Shown: positions 25,448 through 35,851, counted from the first letter of the stretch. The stretch is 64,000 nt of DNA from Petrocella atlantisensis (GCF_900538275.1 NZ_LR130778.1:2414001-2478000); one strand, 5' to 3'. Numbers and translations are program-made. The notes: generated by a model from the letters alone, not told the origin.

Positions 25448-26965
25448 ATGGATAATAAAAATAGCAACATTATTCTCAGTATTCAGGATGTGGAAAAGTC
25501 TTTCCCGGGTGTTAAGGCACTGGATCAAGTTTCTATTGACATAAGACGTGGTGAGGTACATGGTCTTGTAGGGGAAAACGGTGCTGGTAAATCAACATTA
25601 ATGAAGATATTATCAGGTGTACTTAAAAAAGATGCAGGTACAATTACTTTTGACGGAGCCATTGTACATCATACTTCGCCGGTTGAATCGCAGCGTATGG
25701 GTATGAGCATTATTTACCAAGAACTAAATCTGGTGCATACCATGAGTGTGGGAGAAAATGTTTTTCTAGGACGCTTTAAAGAAATGGGTGGTATGCGTGG
25801 TACGCACACAAAAGCTAAAGCACTTTTAGATAGTATAGGTGCTAATTTAGATACGTATCAGTTGGTCGATGAACTGAGTGTTTCAGAGAAACAAATGGTT
25901 GAGATTGCGAAGGCTTTATCTTTTGAATCCAAACTTATTATCATGGATGAACCAAGTAGTAGTTTGACACAAGACGAAATGGACAAGTTGATTGCCGTTA
26001 TTAAGCAACTTAAAGAAAAAGGTATTACGATTATTTATATTAGTCATAAATTAGACGAGATTTTTGAATTGTGTAATAGAGTTACCATTATGCGTGATGG
26101 TCATGTTATAGATACTCAATTAACTTCAGATATAACCCGTAATGAGATGATTGCAAAAATGGTTGGTCGTACCATTGAAAATGAATTTCCTGAGCGCCCA
26201 AAATGCGATGGAGAAGTACTGCTTCAGGTTAAGTCGCTCAATACTAATAAATTAAAAAATGTATCATTTAAACTTCGAAAAGGTGAAATACTTGGTTTTG
26301 TAGGACTAGTAGGAGCGGGTAGAACAGAGATTGTTAGAGCTATATTTGGCGCAGATCAAGTTAAAGGTCATGAGATCTTGATTGATGGTAAAGTTGTAAC
26401 GATCAAAAATCCAAAAGACGCTATGAATGCAGGTTTGGCTTTGGTGACAGAAGACCGAAAACAGCAAGGTCTTGTGTTAAGCTTCACTGTTGAAAAGAAT
26501 GTTTCTATGGCAAGTTTGGATCGATTATCAAAATTTGGCATATTAAATAAATCAAAAGAAAAAGAAATGGCAGAGCGACAAGTCAAAGGATTAAATGTTA
26601 AGACACCTACTATTTTAACAAAAGTCAGTAGTTTATCCGGTGGAAATCAACAGAAGGTAGTACTTGGTGGATGGTTGGAAACAGGACCAAGGGTTCTTAT
26701 TCTAGATGAACCGACGCGCGGTATTGATGTAGGTGCCAAATATGAAATTTATTTATTAATGAAGGAAATTGCAGAAAGCGGAGGCGCTATTATTTTGATC
26801 TCATCTGAACTTCCTGAAGTACTCAACATGAGCAATAGAGTTTTGACAGTTTATGAGGGGCGAATTACAGGTGAATTTGATCCTCTAAAGACGACACCAG
26901 ACCATATTATGAGAAATGCACTTGGTATGGGTGAGGAGGAACAGAAAAATGACCAAACAAATTAG
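25448..26965 (+). CDS. sugar ABC transporter ATPase with two nucleotide-binding domains (RbsA/XylG type)
   Basis: 505 residues, ATG after GAAAGAGGTCAGTCG. The first nucleotide-binding domain has Walker A GENGAGKSTLMK, Q-loop region YQELNLV, signature ELSVSEKQMVEIAKALS and Walker B LIIMDEPSSSL. The second has the degenerate Walker A GFVGLVGAGRTEIVRAI, signature SLSGGNQQKVVLGGWL and Walker B VLILDEPTRGIDVG. This tandem layout with a weak second P-loop is standard for the ribose/xylose/galactose class. It energises the permease pair downstream, whose first gene overlaps its end by 17 bases. Confidence 0.95.
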   Translation: MDNKNSNIILSIQDVEKSFPGVKALDQVSIDIRRGEVHGLVGENGAGKSTLMKILSGVLKKDAGTITFDGAIVHHTSPVESQRMGMSIIYQELNLVHTMSVGENVFLGRFKEMGGMRGTHTKAKALLDSIGANLDTYQLVDELSVSEKQMVEIAKALSFESKLIIMDEPSSSLTQDEMDKLIAVIKQLKEKGITIIYISHKLDEIFELCNRVTIMRDGHVIDTQLTSDITRNEMIAKMVGRTIENEFPERPKCDGEVLLQVKSLNTNKLKNVSFKLRKGEILGFVGLVGAGRTEIVRAIFGADQVKGHEILIDGKVVTIKNPKDAMNAGLALVTEDRKQQGLVLSFTVEKNVSMASLDRLSKFGILNKSKEKEMAERQVKGLNVKTPTILTKVSSLSGGNQQKVVLGGWLETGPRVLILDEPTRGIDVGAKYEIYLLMKEIAESGGAIILISSELPEVLNMSNRVLTVYEGRITGEFDPLKTTPDHIMRNALGMGEEEQKNDQTN

Positions 26966-27926
26966 ATTAGGTAGTATTTTTAATACATTGTTAAAAGAGT
27001 ATACGATCGTCTTTGGAATTATGGTATTAGTAATTATAACATCCATTGTTGAACCAAGATTTATGACAAGTGGCAATATGGTTAATATCATGCGTCAGTT
27101 CGGTCCTTTGATATTGGTTGCACTCGGTATGACATTTGTTATACTGGCAGGTTTTATCGACCTATCCGTAACAGGCCAACTTTTTCTTGTCGCAGTTATC
27201 GTCATGAAGCTCATTGATCCGATAGGTCAAATACCTGCAATGTTTGTTGGTATAGCCTTTGGAGGCCTTTTTGGATATTTCAACAGCAAGGTTATTATAT
27301 TTAGCGGTGCCTTAACTCAAGCAGAAGCATTGTTTATAACATATGGATTAAGTACGGCATATATTGGAATCGGTCAGATGATTTCTAACGGTAAAACGAT
27401 GAATATGAGTATAGATCTTACTTCAAGTTATTCTGCCTTTCAATATGTGGGATTAGGATTTATTGGACCATTTTCAATATCCTTTGTGATTTTCCTATTT
27501 GCAATTTTTATCCTATATTTTTTTCAGTCCAAAACCTATATGGGCAGATCCGTTATGCTAACAGGTGGGAATAAGACGGCTGCAAGAATTGCCGGTATAC
27601 CCATCTATCGAAGCATTACAATTGTCTATATGATTTGCGGAATTATGACAGCGATAGGTGCAATCGTGTTTATGTCTAGAGCGACCACCGTTACGAGTGC
27701 TATGAGTATAGGTTTGGAGACGGATGTTATCCTCGCCGTTGTTCTTGGTGGCACCTACCTTGGTGGAGGTAGAGGTAGTGTATTACGTACCATCATTGGA
27801 GCGCTGATTGTTATACTTATTAGTAACTGCATGAATTTGCTGGGCATTACAATATTCTGGCAAGATATAACTAGAGGTGCCATATTAATCATAGCTATTT
27901 GGCTTGATGCTAGAAAAAATAATTAG
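26949..27926 (+). CDS. sugar ABC transporter permease 1 (RbsC family)
   Basis: 325 residues from ATG 26949, just after AGGAGGAACAGAAAA and inside the end of the ATPase gene; an in-frame ATG at 26916 is farther upstream and unsupported. About eight to ten hydrophobic segments. The family signature ALGMTFVILAGFIDLSVTGQ is near residue 55, and GTYLGGGRGSVLRTIIGALI near the C-terminus. It probably pairs with the next gene as a heterodimeric channel. Confidence 0.92.
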   Translation: MTKQIRLGSIFNTLLKEYTIVFGIMVLVIITSIVEPRFMTSGNMVNIMRQFGPLILVALGMTFVILAGFIDLSVTGQLFLVAVIVMKLIDPIGQIPAMFVGIAFGGLFGYFNSKVIIFSGALTQAEALFITYGLSTAYIGIGQMISNGKTMNMSIDLTSSYSAFQYVGLGFIGPFSISFVIFLFAIFILYFFQSKTYMGRSVMLTGGNKTAARIAGIPIYRSITIVYMICGIMTAIGAIVFMSRATTVTSAMSIGLETDVILAVVLGGTYLGGGRGSVLRTIIGALIVILISNCMNLLGITIFWQDITRGAILIIAIWLDARKNN

Positions 27927-27938
27927 GAGGAAGCTAAA

Positions 27939-28907
27939 ATGGATAAGATGAATATCAAAAAGATATTAAGTGTCATAATGAACCAAAGAGCTGTTCTTGC
28001 CATTGTACTAACACTGATAGTATTAGCGTTTAACAGTACCAATTTTTTTACTATATATAATATGAAGACGATGCTAACCACTTCATCAATATATCTAATT
28101 ATCGGATTTGGTGCTACGATTGTACTGGTTGCAGGCGGTGTTGATTTATCAATCGGTTTCAACATGTCTGTTTCAGGTGTCTTAGCGGTTTATCTCATGA
28201 ATAACAATGTACCAATAAGCTTAGCTGTGCTTTGTGCTTTGATTTTCGGTGGGATCGTCGGAGCCATAAATGGTTATATTGTTGTATATCATAAAACTGA
28301 ACCTTTTATTATAACCCTTGGTATGGGGATTTCACTCCTAGGTCTTGGAAGACTTATTACAAATGCCCGTCCCATTGTGGCTGAAAATAAAGCATTTCTA
28401 AATATTTCAAACGGCATGATTTTTGGAGAACGGTTAAATCTGATTTATTTTACTGTGATCATGTTTGCGATCGTGCATTACATATTAAGGTATACTTCAT
28501 TTGGTAGAAATCTATACGCCATAGGCGGTGACTATGAAGTTGCTGAGTACTCCGGCATCAATGTACGTGCAAATAAGTTTTATGCATTCGTACTTTCCGG
28601 CGTGATTGCTGCACTTGGTGGTGTTTTACTTGCATCCAAGTTTGGTACCGGCAACGCCAATTATGGTCTTACAACAGGGTTTGTAATCTATAGTGCTGTC
28701 GTTGTTGGTGGGACTTCATTTGCCGGAGGGATAGGAAGTGTACCACGTTCCGCAATCGGGCTAATATTTGTATATGGCGTCTTGCAAAATGCCATGAATA
28801 TGTTGAGGGTGAATTCCTATACTCAAATGGTCATGACAGGTATTATCATTGCGACAGTAATTGCACTGGATAGTTATAGTAGGAAGCGAATAAGAGAAAA
28901 AGTTTAA
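27939..28907 (+). CDS. sugar ABC transporter permease 2 (RbsC family)
   Basis: 322 residues, ATG after AGGAGGAAGCTAAA, 12 bases downstream of permease 1. Conserved elements are GFGATIVLVAGGVDLSIGFN, EPFIITLGMGISLLGLGR, YAIGGDYEVAEYSGINV (the cytoplasmic coupling loop) and GTSFAGGIGSVPRSAIG. Two different permeases with one fused ATPase are typical of the autoinducer-2/ribose subgroup. No hydrophilic extra domain is present. Confidence 0.92.
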   Translation: MDKMNIKKILSVIMNQRAVLAIVLTLIVLAFNSTNFFTIYNMKTMLTTSSIYLIIGFGATIVLVAGGVDLSIGFNMSVSGVLAVYLMNNNVPISLAVLCALIFGGIVGAINGYIVVYHKTEPFIITLGMGISLLGLGRLITNARPIVAENKAFLNISNGMIFGERLNLIYFTVIMFAIVHYILRYTSFGRNLYAIGGDYEVAEYSGINVRANKFYAFVLSGVIAALGGVLLASKFGTGNANYGLTTGFVIYSAVVVGGTSFAGGIGSVPRSAIGLIFVYGVLQNAMNMLRVNSYTQMVMTGIIIATVIALDSYSRKRIREKV

Positions 28908-28980
28908 TGCTTATAAGACAGGTATGCGTATTCTTGGCAAAGCACCCAGATGTAAGGGAACCATCCATGGAGGTTAATCG

Positions 28981-30699
28981 ATGAAAAAAGTTAAAAACAT
29001 AGCAGGTATAAAAGGAGCAAGCTTTTCCATAAAGGCAAAACTAATCATGGGGTTTGCAATCATTATTTTTGTGATGGGTTTGATCAGTCTTTTCACCTAT
29101 GCAAAGTTACAAGCCTCCTTGGTAGAAATGAGTGAAATGGTGGAGTCGGCAATTATTGCAAATACCATTATAACTGACAATGGTATCGCAGTTGCAACCG
29201 CCATATCGGTATACTCACTTGATAAAACACCTGAAAACAAGCAAATCATAATGGATCTGTTGGATGAAAATGATGAAAAAATATCTAAACTAAAAGTGTA
29301 TACAAAAAATGAAGATGGTATTAGACTGATTGACGCAACCGTTAAGAGACTTGATGATTATCGTGTTAATGTTGAAAATGCCATAACTTACAGTGACAAT
29401 AAAGATTCAGCAGGTTATATTGAAGCAAATGCAGAGTCAAAAAAATTAATCGGGTATGTTGGCTTAACACTTCAGGAATTACTAAAAAATGAGTTGAACT
29501 ATAACGCTATAGAAAAAGACAGATTGACAGCCGCAGCGGTCGTAACAGGTCAAGTGGTTCTAATCAGCATTATACTTATAGCAATCATTAGTATTACGGG
29601 AGCAACCATTCTGACGAATAAAATTACCGGCATGATTGCAAAATTAGCCCATCATGCACAAAGTATTGCAGATGGCAACCTGTTGGCAACCCAAATCAAA
29701 GCCAATTCTAGAGATGATTTGTCAATCTTGGTTAAAGCGTTTAATAAGATGGGCGATAACCTAAGAACGATGATTGGAAAAATTAGTGAAAATAGTAATA
29801 ATATCGCACGATCTTCAGAATTCTTGAAACAAAACTCAGAAGAAAGCTCAAAAGCTATTGAGCAGGTTGCTATTTCCATTAAGCAAATCAGTGAAGATGC
29901 TCTCGATCAGACAGAAAAATCGGAAAGAACCTTCAATATTGCTAAAAAGTTAAATGAAGGTAACAAGAAAGCCTATGAAGATATCAGTAAGGTTCTGTCA
30001 TCTTCAAACATGGCAACCCACGCAGCCAATAATGGTAACATTAAGATGAATGCGTTGCTAGAACAAATTGTCGTGATAGAAGAAAAGATTGTTTCAACAC
30101 ATACAGTATCAGATATACTAAATGTAAAATCCACAGAAATCAAGAAAGTCGTTGATACCATAACAAACATGGCATCCCAAACCAATCTGTTGTCATTAAA
30201 TGCGGCTATTGAAGCGGCTAGAGCCGGTGTTCATGGAAAGGGTTTTGCTGTTGTAGCGGATGAAATCAGAAAATTGGCTCAAAGTTCCTCAGATGCAACA
30301 AAGGAAATCACGGTCATGCTAAACGACATTCATAGCACTTCACAGGAACTTGCAAGCAGTATGATGATAGGGGTTAAAGAAGTAAAAGAAGGTGCGCAAA
30401 TGGCCAACGCCGCCAAAGACTCTTTTGGTGAGATTGTGGATACGAGTAAAGAAGTCGATAATCGCATTAAAGATATATCAGCGGAGATAGAAAAGATGGT
30501 TGAAGGTATCAAAGAAGTTGAAGAAATGAGTTATGTGATTTCACAATTAGCAAAAGGATCCTCAGATGAAAGCACACATGTTGCAGCGGCGGTTCAACAA
30601 CAATCAGCCGGTCTTCAAGAGATTACATCTTATGCAAGTATACTATCTGAAATGTCAGAAGACTTAAAATTGATGGTAAGCCAATTTGTATTTGAATAG
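28981..30699 (+). CDS. methyl-accepting chemotaxis protein
   Basis: 572 residues, ATG after CATGGAGGTTAATCG. Membrane segment about 19-41, a helical periplasmic sensor of the four-helix-bundle type (about 42-185), second membrane segment about 188-210, HAMP (about 212-265) and the signalling domain, whose hairpin tip reads [20 protein letters not shown] and then [14 protein letters not shown]. No C-terminal CheR pentapeptide is seen. Placed directly after the importer permeases, it probably senses the same sugar, perhaps through the binding protein. It implies that the host has a chemotaxis system. Confidence 0.92.
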   Translation: MKKVKNIAGIKGASFSIKAKLIMGFAIIIFVMGLISLFTYAKLQASLVEMSEMVESAIIANTIITDNGIAVATAISVYSLDKTPENKQIIMDLLDENDEKISKLKVYTKNEDGIRLIDATVKRLDDYRVNVENAITYSDNKDSAGYIEANAESKKLIGYVGLTLQELLKNELNYNAIEKDRLTAAAVVTGQVVLISIILIAIISITGATILTNKITGMIAKLAHHAQSIADGNLLATQIKANSRDDLSILVKAFNKMGDNLRTMIGKISENSNNIARSSEFLKQNSEESSKAIEQVAISIKQISEDALDQTEKSERTFNIAKKLNEGNKKAYEDISKVLSSSNMATHAANNGNIKMNALLEQIVVIEEKIVSTHTVSDILNVKSTEIKKVVDTITNMASQTNLLSLNAAIEAARAGVHGKGFAVVADEIRKLAQSSSDATKEITVMLNDIHSTSQELASSMMIGVKEVKEGAQMANAAKDSFGEIVDTSKEVDNRIKDISAEIEKMVEGIKEVEEMSYVISQLAKGSSDESTHVAAAVQQQSAGLQEITSYASILSEMSEDLKLMVSQFVFE

Positions 30700-30741
30700 C
30701 GTATTTTTACAAGGATGACAATAAGTTTATGGAGGCAACAA

Positions 30742-31068
30742 ATGAAAACAGAAAACGATAGTAAGAAAACACGACTAAGACATTTGGTACTTTTCAAATT
30801 CAATGAAGGAATAGATATAAGTATTATTCGAGAGATTGAAAAGAGATTTGCTTTACTTAAACATGAGATCACACTGGTTAAGGACCTTGAATGGGGAACA
30901 AATATCAGCAAAGAAGGCTTAAGTAATGGTTTTACCCACTGCTTTATGTTAAGCTTTGAGGATGAGAAAGATCGGGATGCATATATCATACATCCAAAGC
31001 ATCAGATGTTTGTAGCATTCATTAAGGCATATTTGGATAAAGCTTGTGTCGTTGATTATTGGGCCTAA
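30742..31068 (+). CDS. Dabb (stress-responsive alpha/beta barrel) domain protein
   Basis: 108 residues from ATG 30742, after TTATGGAGGCAACAA; the ATG at 30715 lacks a site. The Dabb fold is indicated by RHLVLFKFNEGIDISIIREI at the start, LVKDLEWGTNIS in the middle and HCFMLSFEDEKDRDAYIIHP then HQMFVAFI near the end. Family members are small dimeric barrels found beside sugar or aromatic catabolic genes; some are enzymes, most are uncharacterised. It lies between the chemoreceptor and the kinase in the same transcription unit. Confidence 0.85.
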   Translation: MKTENDSKKTRLRHLVLFKFNEGIDISIIREIEKRFALLKHEITLVKDLEWGTNISKEGLSNGFTHCFMLSFEDEKDRDAYIIHPKHQMFVAFIKAYLDKACVVDYWA

Positions 31069-31111
31069 AATAAAAAGTATTTGTAGTACGTTGTTAAAGC
31101 TGGAGGAAAAT

Positions 31112-32062
31112 ATGAAAAAATACACAATTGGCATAGATGTTGGTGGCACAAAAATTGCATATGGATTATTCGATGAAGCATTAAACCTACTGGATAAGCG
31201 TGTAACAAAAACAAATCAGGCATCCAAGCCCGAAGAAATGTTAGATGATATGAGTAACGTGTGTAAGGAATTGCTTAAATCCAATGGGCTTACCATGGAA
31301 GAGGTTAAAGGCGTCGGCGCAGGGTTCCCCTGTCACATCGATTATGAAAATGGTTATGTTATCACCGGATCCAATCTACCCACATGGAAAAATGTTCCTG
31401 TTAGGCAACTTTTCTCAGAGCGATTAGGTACAAGGGTTGAGATTGATAATGACGCTAATGTTGCAGCCCTTGCTGAACAAAAGTTCGGTGCCGGCATCGG
31501 CAATAAAAATATGATTTATATTACCGTGAGTACCGGGATTGGTGGCGGTATCATTATAAATGATGCGATTTTTAGAGGTGACTATGGTGCGGCAGGTGAA
31601 ATTGGCCATATGATTGTTAGCGATTTTGGCTATACATGCAGCTGTGGCAATGTTGGGTGTTTGATGGCATCAGCATCCGGACCCAAAATGATTCAGTATG
31701 TCCTAGATCAAATGAAACATGGCGAAACCAGTACGATCATGGACTATGTTGGTGAAGATGAAGAGCTTTCCGGTAAACATATAGGTATTGCAGCAAAGGA
31801 TGGAGACAAATTAGCACAAAAAGCCATTGAAAGACTTGGTGATGGCATTGGTATTATGTTTGTTAATTTATATCAGATTTTTAACATAAAGCACTATGTG
31901 TTAGGTGGTAGTGTATCAAAACTCGGAAAACCGTTGTATGAAAGAATGAACCTTAAGTTTGCAGAGTTTATACGTTTTGCTGCGGATTATCCTATTGAGA
32001 TTGTTCCGGCAAAACTTGGTGACGATGTTGGCATAGTGGGTGCTGCAACACTGATTGATTAA
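31112..32062 (+). CDS. ROK-family sugar kinase (glucokinase-like)
   Basis: 316 residues from ATG 31112, after GCTGGAGGAAAAT; an earlier in-frame ATG at 31046 overlaps the Dabb gene. The phosphate loop is YTIGIDVGGTKIAYGLFDE, the sugar-binding loop GSNLPTWKNVPV, the catalytic Asp region EIDNDANVAALAEQKFG and the second phosphate loop VSTGIGGGII. The ROK zinc motif is CSCGNVGCLMA, where the usual final Glu is replaced. It likely phosphorylates the imported sugar in the cytoplasm. It closes the importer operon, ahead of a separately promoted DeoR gene. Confidence 0.92.
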   Translation: MKKYTIGIDVGGTKIAYGLFDEALNLLDKRVTKTNQASKPEEMLDDMSNVCKELLKSNGLTMEEVKGVGAGFPCHIDYENGYVITGSNLPTWKNVPVRQLFSERLGTRVEIDNDANVAALAEQKFGAGIGNKNMIYITVSTGIGGGIIINDAIFRGDYGAAGEIGHMIVSDFGYTCSCGNVGCLMASASGPKMIQYVLDQMKHGETSTIMDYVGEDEELSGKHIGIAAKDGDKLAQKAIERLGDGIGIMFVNLYQIFNIKHYVLGGSVSKLGKPLYERMNLKFAEFIRFAADYPIEIVPAKLGDDVGIVGAATLID

Positions 32063-32100
32063 GGCGTTCACTTACGAAGAGAATTGTTTGTTATTATTTC

Positions 32101-32129
32101 TTGAAGAAAAACCCGATAAAGCGTATAAT
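32101..32129 (+). promoter_or_regulatory. promoter of the second DeoR gene
   Basis: TTGAAG (32101-32106), a 17-base spacer and TATAAT (32124-32129), about 40 bases before the start codon. Confidence 0.75.
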
Positions 32130-32167
32130 TAATAATCAACAATAAATTGTGCGTGAAAGGGAAAAAA

Positions 32168-32929
32168 ATGTTTGCAGAAGAGAGACTTCAAGAGATTACA
32201 AAGATACTAAATGCCAATGGAAAGGTTATTGTGAAAGATTTGAGTAAGATTTTTGAAGTAACGGATGATTGTATTCGAAAAGATCTAAGCAATCTGGAGA
32301 AAACAGGGATACTTAAGAGAACTTACGGCGGCGCTGTTTCTAAGCGAGAAGCAAGTCTTAATAAAAGTATCATCAATAGAATAGATGATAATATAAAGTC
32401 AAAAAAGATGATTGCAGAAAAAGTGTATAACATGGTTTGTGAAAAAGAGACCATTTTTCTGGATATAGCCTCGACCAATATTTCCGTAGCTGAGGCTATA
32501 GCACAAGGTAATAAGAGAATGACGGTCATCTCTAATATGATTGATATTATTCAAATATTATCCAAATCACCTTATATTGAAGTCATTGGTATTGGTGGTG
32601 TGCTTAATAAGGAATTAAGCGGATTCATTGGAACATCAACAATAGAAGCACTTTCGGTATATAAAGTGGATAGAGCTTTTGTGGGCAGTTGTGGTGTAGA
32701 TTTGATGGATCATAGTGTTACGACTTTCATGGTTGAAGACGGAAACACAAAGAAAGCCATCATGAAAGCCAGTAAGAAAAGTTATCTTGTCATAGATTCA
32801 ACGAAGTTTAATCAAGACGGTGTGTATCGGTTTGCGGATATCAATGACTTTGATGCTTTCGTTGTTGATCGTATTGACGATCCTAAGGTTATTTCAAAAT
32901 TAGAAGAGCAAAATATTGAAGTATTATAG
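32168..32929 (+). CDS. DeoR-family regulator
   Basis: 253 residues from ATG 32168, after GAAAGGGAAAAAA; an earlier in-frame start at 32147 precedes that site. The HTH reads RLQEITKILNANGKVIVKDL then FEVTDDCIRKDLSNLEKTGI and KRTYGGAV. The sensor domain shows IFLDIASTNISVAEAIAQG, EVIGIGGVLNKELSGFIG and VDRAFVGSCGVDL. It follows the importer and kinase operon and has its own promoter, and probably responds to the phosphorylated sugar. It differs from the regulators at 23072 and 33231. Confidence 0.88.
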   Translation: MFAEERLQEITKILNANGKVIVKDLSKIFEVTDDCIRKDLSNLEKTGILKRTYGGAVSKREASLNKSIINRIDDNIKSKKMIAEKVYNMVCEKETIFLDIASTNISVAEAIAQGNKRMTVISNMIDIIQILSKSPYIEVIGIGGVLNKELSGFIGTSTIEALSVYKVDRAFVGSCGVDLMDHSVTTFMVEDGNTKKAIMKASKKSYLVIDSTKFNQDGVYRFADINDFDAFVVDRIDDPKVISKLEEQNIEVL

Positions 32930-32987
32930 CATACATAATTGAAAGATTTTTTTGGCTTTTAATGCTTCTCCTATACCATACATGAAG

Positions 32988-33017
32988 AAAAAGCCTGATT
33001 CTCTAGGCTTTTTCTTT
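32988..33017 (+). terminator. terminator after the second DeoR gene
   Basis: AAAAAGCC (32988-32995) pairs with GGCTTTTT (33006-33013), followed by CTTTTCTTG. Confidence 0.8.
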
Positions 33018-33076
33018 TCTTGTAACGAGACAAAGTCAATCTGTTTATAAATGAAACAAATTGTATTAAAAAAAAT

Positions 33077-33105
33077 TTGACGTACGTTGTGTATCATGCT
33101 ATATT
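33077..33105 (+). promoter_or_regulatory. promoter of the DeoR-lipB-lipA operon
   Basis: TTGACG (33077-33082), a 17-base spacer and TATATT (33100-33105). The leader to the DeoR start is about 120 bases; nothing structured was recognised in it. Confidence 0.7.
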
Positions 33106-33230
33106 TGTTTATATATAACAAAGATTGTTAAGTTTTAACATATAAATCCTTGAGATACCAATCTTTGTGTGTTAAACTTGTAATTGGCGGAAGTTTCTGC
33201 CTTATAAAACCAAATGAGGATGTGAAGAGT

Positions 33231-33986
33231 ATGAATGACAGAACCGAAAAATTAAATGAGTATGTTCAGCAAAAGGGTGAAGTAAAATTAAAAGAACTTG
33301 AGAAAATTTTCCCTGATGTTTCGAGTATGACACTAAGAAGAGACTTAGCACAGCTCGAAAAACAAGGACTGATACTACGTGTTCGAAGTGGGGCTGTATC
33401 GGTTGACTCAATAAAAGGCTCGAAGGAAGTGAGATATAATCTTAGAGCGGAAGAGAATATTGAGGCGAAAGAAATCATCGCCCAAAAAGCGGTAGAATTA
33501 ATAGAACAAGGTCGCTCCCTATATTTAGATTCAGGTTCAACGATTATGTGTTTAGCAGATATATTACCCAATGAACACTTATCCATATTAACAAGTGGTC
33601 CCAATATTGGCATTGAGGTGGCAAAAAAGACAAATCCTTCAATCATGCTTATTGGAGGACAACTAAACAGAAACAATATTTCGGTGTCAGGTTTAGGGGC
33701 AATCGAGTTTGTAAAACTTGTTAACATTGATATTGCTTTTATGGCTACGTCCGGATTTTCTCTGGAAGCCGGGTTGACGAGTGGCGACTATAATGAATGT
33801 GAATTGAAGAAATATGTGATACAGAAAGCAAAAAAAGTTGTTGTATTGATGGACTCAAGTAAAATCAATAAGAATATGCCTTATACATTTGCAGGTCTTA
33901 AAGAAATAGATGTGTTGGTGACAGATAAAAAATTACCGGATGAGATTATGACGGCTACGATAGCCAACAATGTAGCCGTATACTAA
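33231..33986 (+). CDS. DeoR-family regulator of the lipoate/dehydrogenase locus
   Basis: 251 residues from ATG 33231, with GAGG 11 bases upstream; earlier in-frame ATG 33150 would add 27 residues with no family match. HTH: EYVQQKGEVKLKELEKIFPD, MTLRRDLAQLEKQGLILRV and RSGAV. Sensor domain: SLYLDSGSTIMCLADIL, LIGGQLNRNNISVSGLG and IDIAFMATSGFSLEAG. It is the first gene of a unit with lipB and lipA, so lipoate synthesis here seems to be under substrate control, which is unusual. Confidence 0.88.
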   Translation: MNDRTEKLNEYVQQKGEVKLKELEKIFPDVSSMTLRRDLAQLEKQGLILRVRSGAVSVDSIKGSKEVRYNLRAEENIEAKEIIAQKAVELIEQGRSLYLDSGSTIMCLADILPNEHLSILTSGPNIGIEVAKKTNPSIMLIGGQLNRNNISVSGLGAIEFVKLVNIDIAFMATSGFSLEAGLTSGDYNECELKKYVIQKAKKVVVLMDSSKINKNMPYTFAGLKEIDVLVTDKKLPDEIMTATIANNVAVY

Positions 33987-34019
33987 AAGATGAGATGCCT
34001 TTAACGCATAAATGAAGGT

Positions 34020-34754
34020 ATGCATGATATGGAGGTCATTGATATAGAGGTTCAAATTGTTCAACTTGGGTTGATGGATTATAAAGAAGTATATGATCTG
34101 CAGAAGAAGGCACTGGGGTTACGTCAGAAAAATCTAATAGGTGATACTTTATTATTGGTTGAACATGATTCTGTGATTACATCAGGGATACGAGGGGCAA
34201 GTGATCATATTCTTGTCACAGATCAATTTCTAAAAGACAAACACGTACCTGTTTATGAAATTAGACGGGGTGGTGACGTCACCTATCATGGGCCGGGCCA
34301 GATTGTAGGGTATCCTATTATAGACTTAAAAAACCATGGTAAAGACATTCGTAGCTTTGTCAGGAATGTTGAAGAAATATTTATTCGATTATTAAAAGAG
34401 CATTACGATATAACAGCCAATAGAGACCCGCTTCATCCGGGTGTTTGGGTGGATGATAACAAAATAACAGCTGTAGGTTTTGAGATTAAAAGATGGGTCA
34501 GTATGCACGGTTTTGCCTTTAATGTGAATACAAAAATGGACGAATTTGATTGGATTGTTCCTTGTGGCATCAAGGAAAAAGGTGTTACTTCATTACAAGA
34601 GTTAATCGGTAGGGCAGAAGACGAGCATCAGATCAGAGAATGGATCATCCAATATTTTTCCGAATTATTTAATGTAAAGACATATACTACGGATAAACAA
34701 GCGTTTTTAACAAATATGGACGACCTACTTTTAAGTGACATAGGAAAGGCGTGA
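34020..34754 (+). CDS. lipB: octanoyltransferase (lipoate biosynthesis)
   Basis: 244 residues. LipB transfers octanoyl groups from acyl carrier protein to lipoyl domains. Seen: [16 protein letters not shown], the [19 protein letters not shown] active-site loop with the catalytic Lys counterpart in [20 protein letters not shown] and the catalytic Cys in [15 protein letters not shown] 34020 is close behind GAAGG; ATG 34029, three codons later, has better spacing. The stop overlaps the lipA GTG start by four bases. It probably modifies the E2 lipoyl domain encoded at 35852. Confidence 0.92.
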   Translation: MHDMEVIDIEVQIVQLGLMDYKEVYDLQKKALGLRQKNLIGDTLLLVEHDSVITSGIRGASDHILVTDQFLKDKHVPVYEIRRGGDVTYHGPGQIVGYPIIDLKNHGKDIRSFVRNVEEIFIRLLKEHYDITANRDPLHPGVWVDDNKITAVGFEIKRWVSMHGFAFNVNTKMDEFDWIVPCGIKEKGVTSLQELIGRAEDEHQIREWIIQYFSELFNVKTYTTDKQAFLTNMDDLLLSDIGKA

Positions 34755-35614
34755 GAATAATCAAATCAAACAAGCCGGAGTGGCTTAGGGTTACATACCG
34801 AAGCAGTGAAGGATTTGAATCTATGGAAGGTGTTTTGAAGAAATTCGGACTAAATACAGTATGTGAAGCAGCGGTATGTCCGAATCAACTCGAGTGCTAT
34901 AATAATAAAACTGCAACATTTATGATTCTTGGCAGATCATGTACAAGAAACTGTACCTTTTGTGCCGTAGAAAAGACGAAGCCGGATCCTGTGGATGCTA
35001 AAGAGCCGCTAAGCGTAGCAAAAGCCGTTCGTGAGCTAAACTTAAAACATGTTGTCATAACATCTGTTACAAGAGATGACTTGTCGGATGGTGGCGCAAG
35101 CCATTATGTTGAAGTCATAGAACAGATTAGACATATGGACAAGAATGTCATCATAGAAGTATTAATTCCTGATCTAGAAGGTAACGAACAAGCATTACAA
35201 AAAATCGTAAAAGCAAAGCCACATATCATCAATCATAATATAGAAACCGTTCCTAGATTGTACAAAGATGTTAGACCGATGGCCATCTATGAAAGATCCT
35301 TAGAACTACTTAAGAATATTAAGTGGATGGATTCTGACATCGTATCCAAGTCCGGTATGATGGTTGGCCTTGGAGAAAAAGAAGCTGAAGTGTATGAAGT
35401 ACTTGAAGCATTAAGGGAAAATGGATGTGACTTACTCACCATTGGGCAATACTTACCACCTTCAAAGAAACATCACCCGTTAATTGAGTATGTTCATCCG
35501 GATGTGTTTAAGCGTTATTATGATTATGGCATGGCGCTTGGTTTTAGTCATGTAGCATCATCACCTTTTGTTCGCAGTTCCTATCATGCGGCAGATGCAT
35601 ATAAGCACAAGTAA
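34751..35614 (+). CDS. lipA: lipoyl synthase (radical SAM)
   Basis: 287 residues, starting at GTG 34751 within GTGA, overlapping the lipB stop. Lipoyl synthase inserts two sulfurs into octanoyl groups on lipoyl domains. Both [4Fe-4S] sites are visible: the auxiliary cluster [12 protein letters not shown] and the radical SAM motif CTRNCTFC. The C-terminal [12 protein letters not shown] contains the family Ser cluster ligand. The N-terminal [20 protein letters not shown] is normal for short clostridial forms. It is followed by a strong terminator, so lipB-lipA form one unit and the E2-E3-E1 genes another. Confidence 0.95.
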   Translation: MRIIKSNKPEWLRVTYRSSEGFESMEGVLKKFGLNTVCEAAVCPNQLECYNNKTATFMILGRSCTRNCTFCAVEKTKPDPVDAKEPLSVAKAVRELNLKHVVITSVTRDDLSDGGASHYVEVIEQIRHMDKNVIIEVLIPDLEGNEQALQKIVKAKPHIINHNIETVPRLYKDVRPMAIYERSLELLKNIKWMDSDIVSKSGMMVGLGEKEAEVYEVLEALRENGCDLLTIGQYLPPSKKHHPLIEYVHPDVFKRYYDYGMALGFSHVASSPFVRSSYHAADAYKHK

Positions 35615-35651
35615 CATAGATAAGACAATAGCATAAATAACCACATATCAA

Positions 35652-35684
35652 AATACAACTATAAGAGTAGTTGTATTTTTTTTG
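35652..35684 (+). terminator. terminator after lipA
   Basis: AATACAACTA (35652-35661) pairs with TAGTTGTATT (35668-35677), followed by a run of T. Confidence 0.92.
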
Positions 35685-35747
35685 TGAATTATTCTCTTGA
35701 TTATGAAAATATTATGTAAATAAATAACAATAATATCACACTATAGA

Positions 35748-35776
35748 TTGACTTAGTTAACATTAAATGATAAAAT
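35748..35776 (+). promoter_or_regulatory. promoter of the E2-E3-E1-transaldolase operon
   Basis: TTGACT (35748-35753), a 17-base spacer and TAAAAT (35771-35776), about 75 bases before the E2 start. Confidence 0.7.
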
Positions 35777-35851
35777 AGAACATATAAATGAGTTCGAATG
35801 TATATAAATAACATAAAATGTAAAAAGAAAGCAAATATTAGGAGGAAGCTT

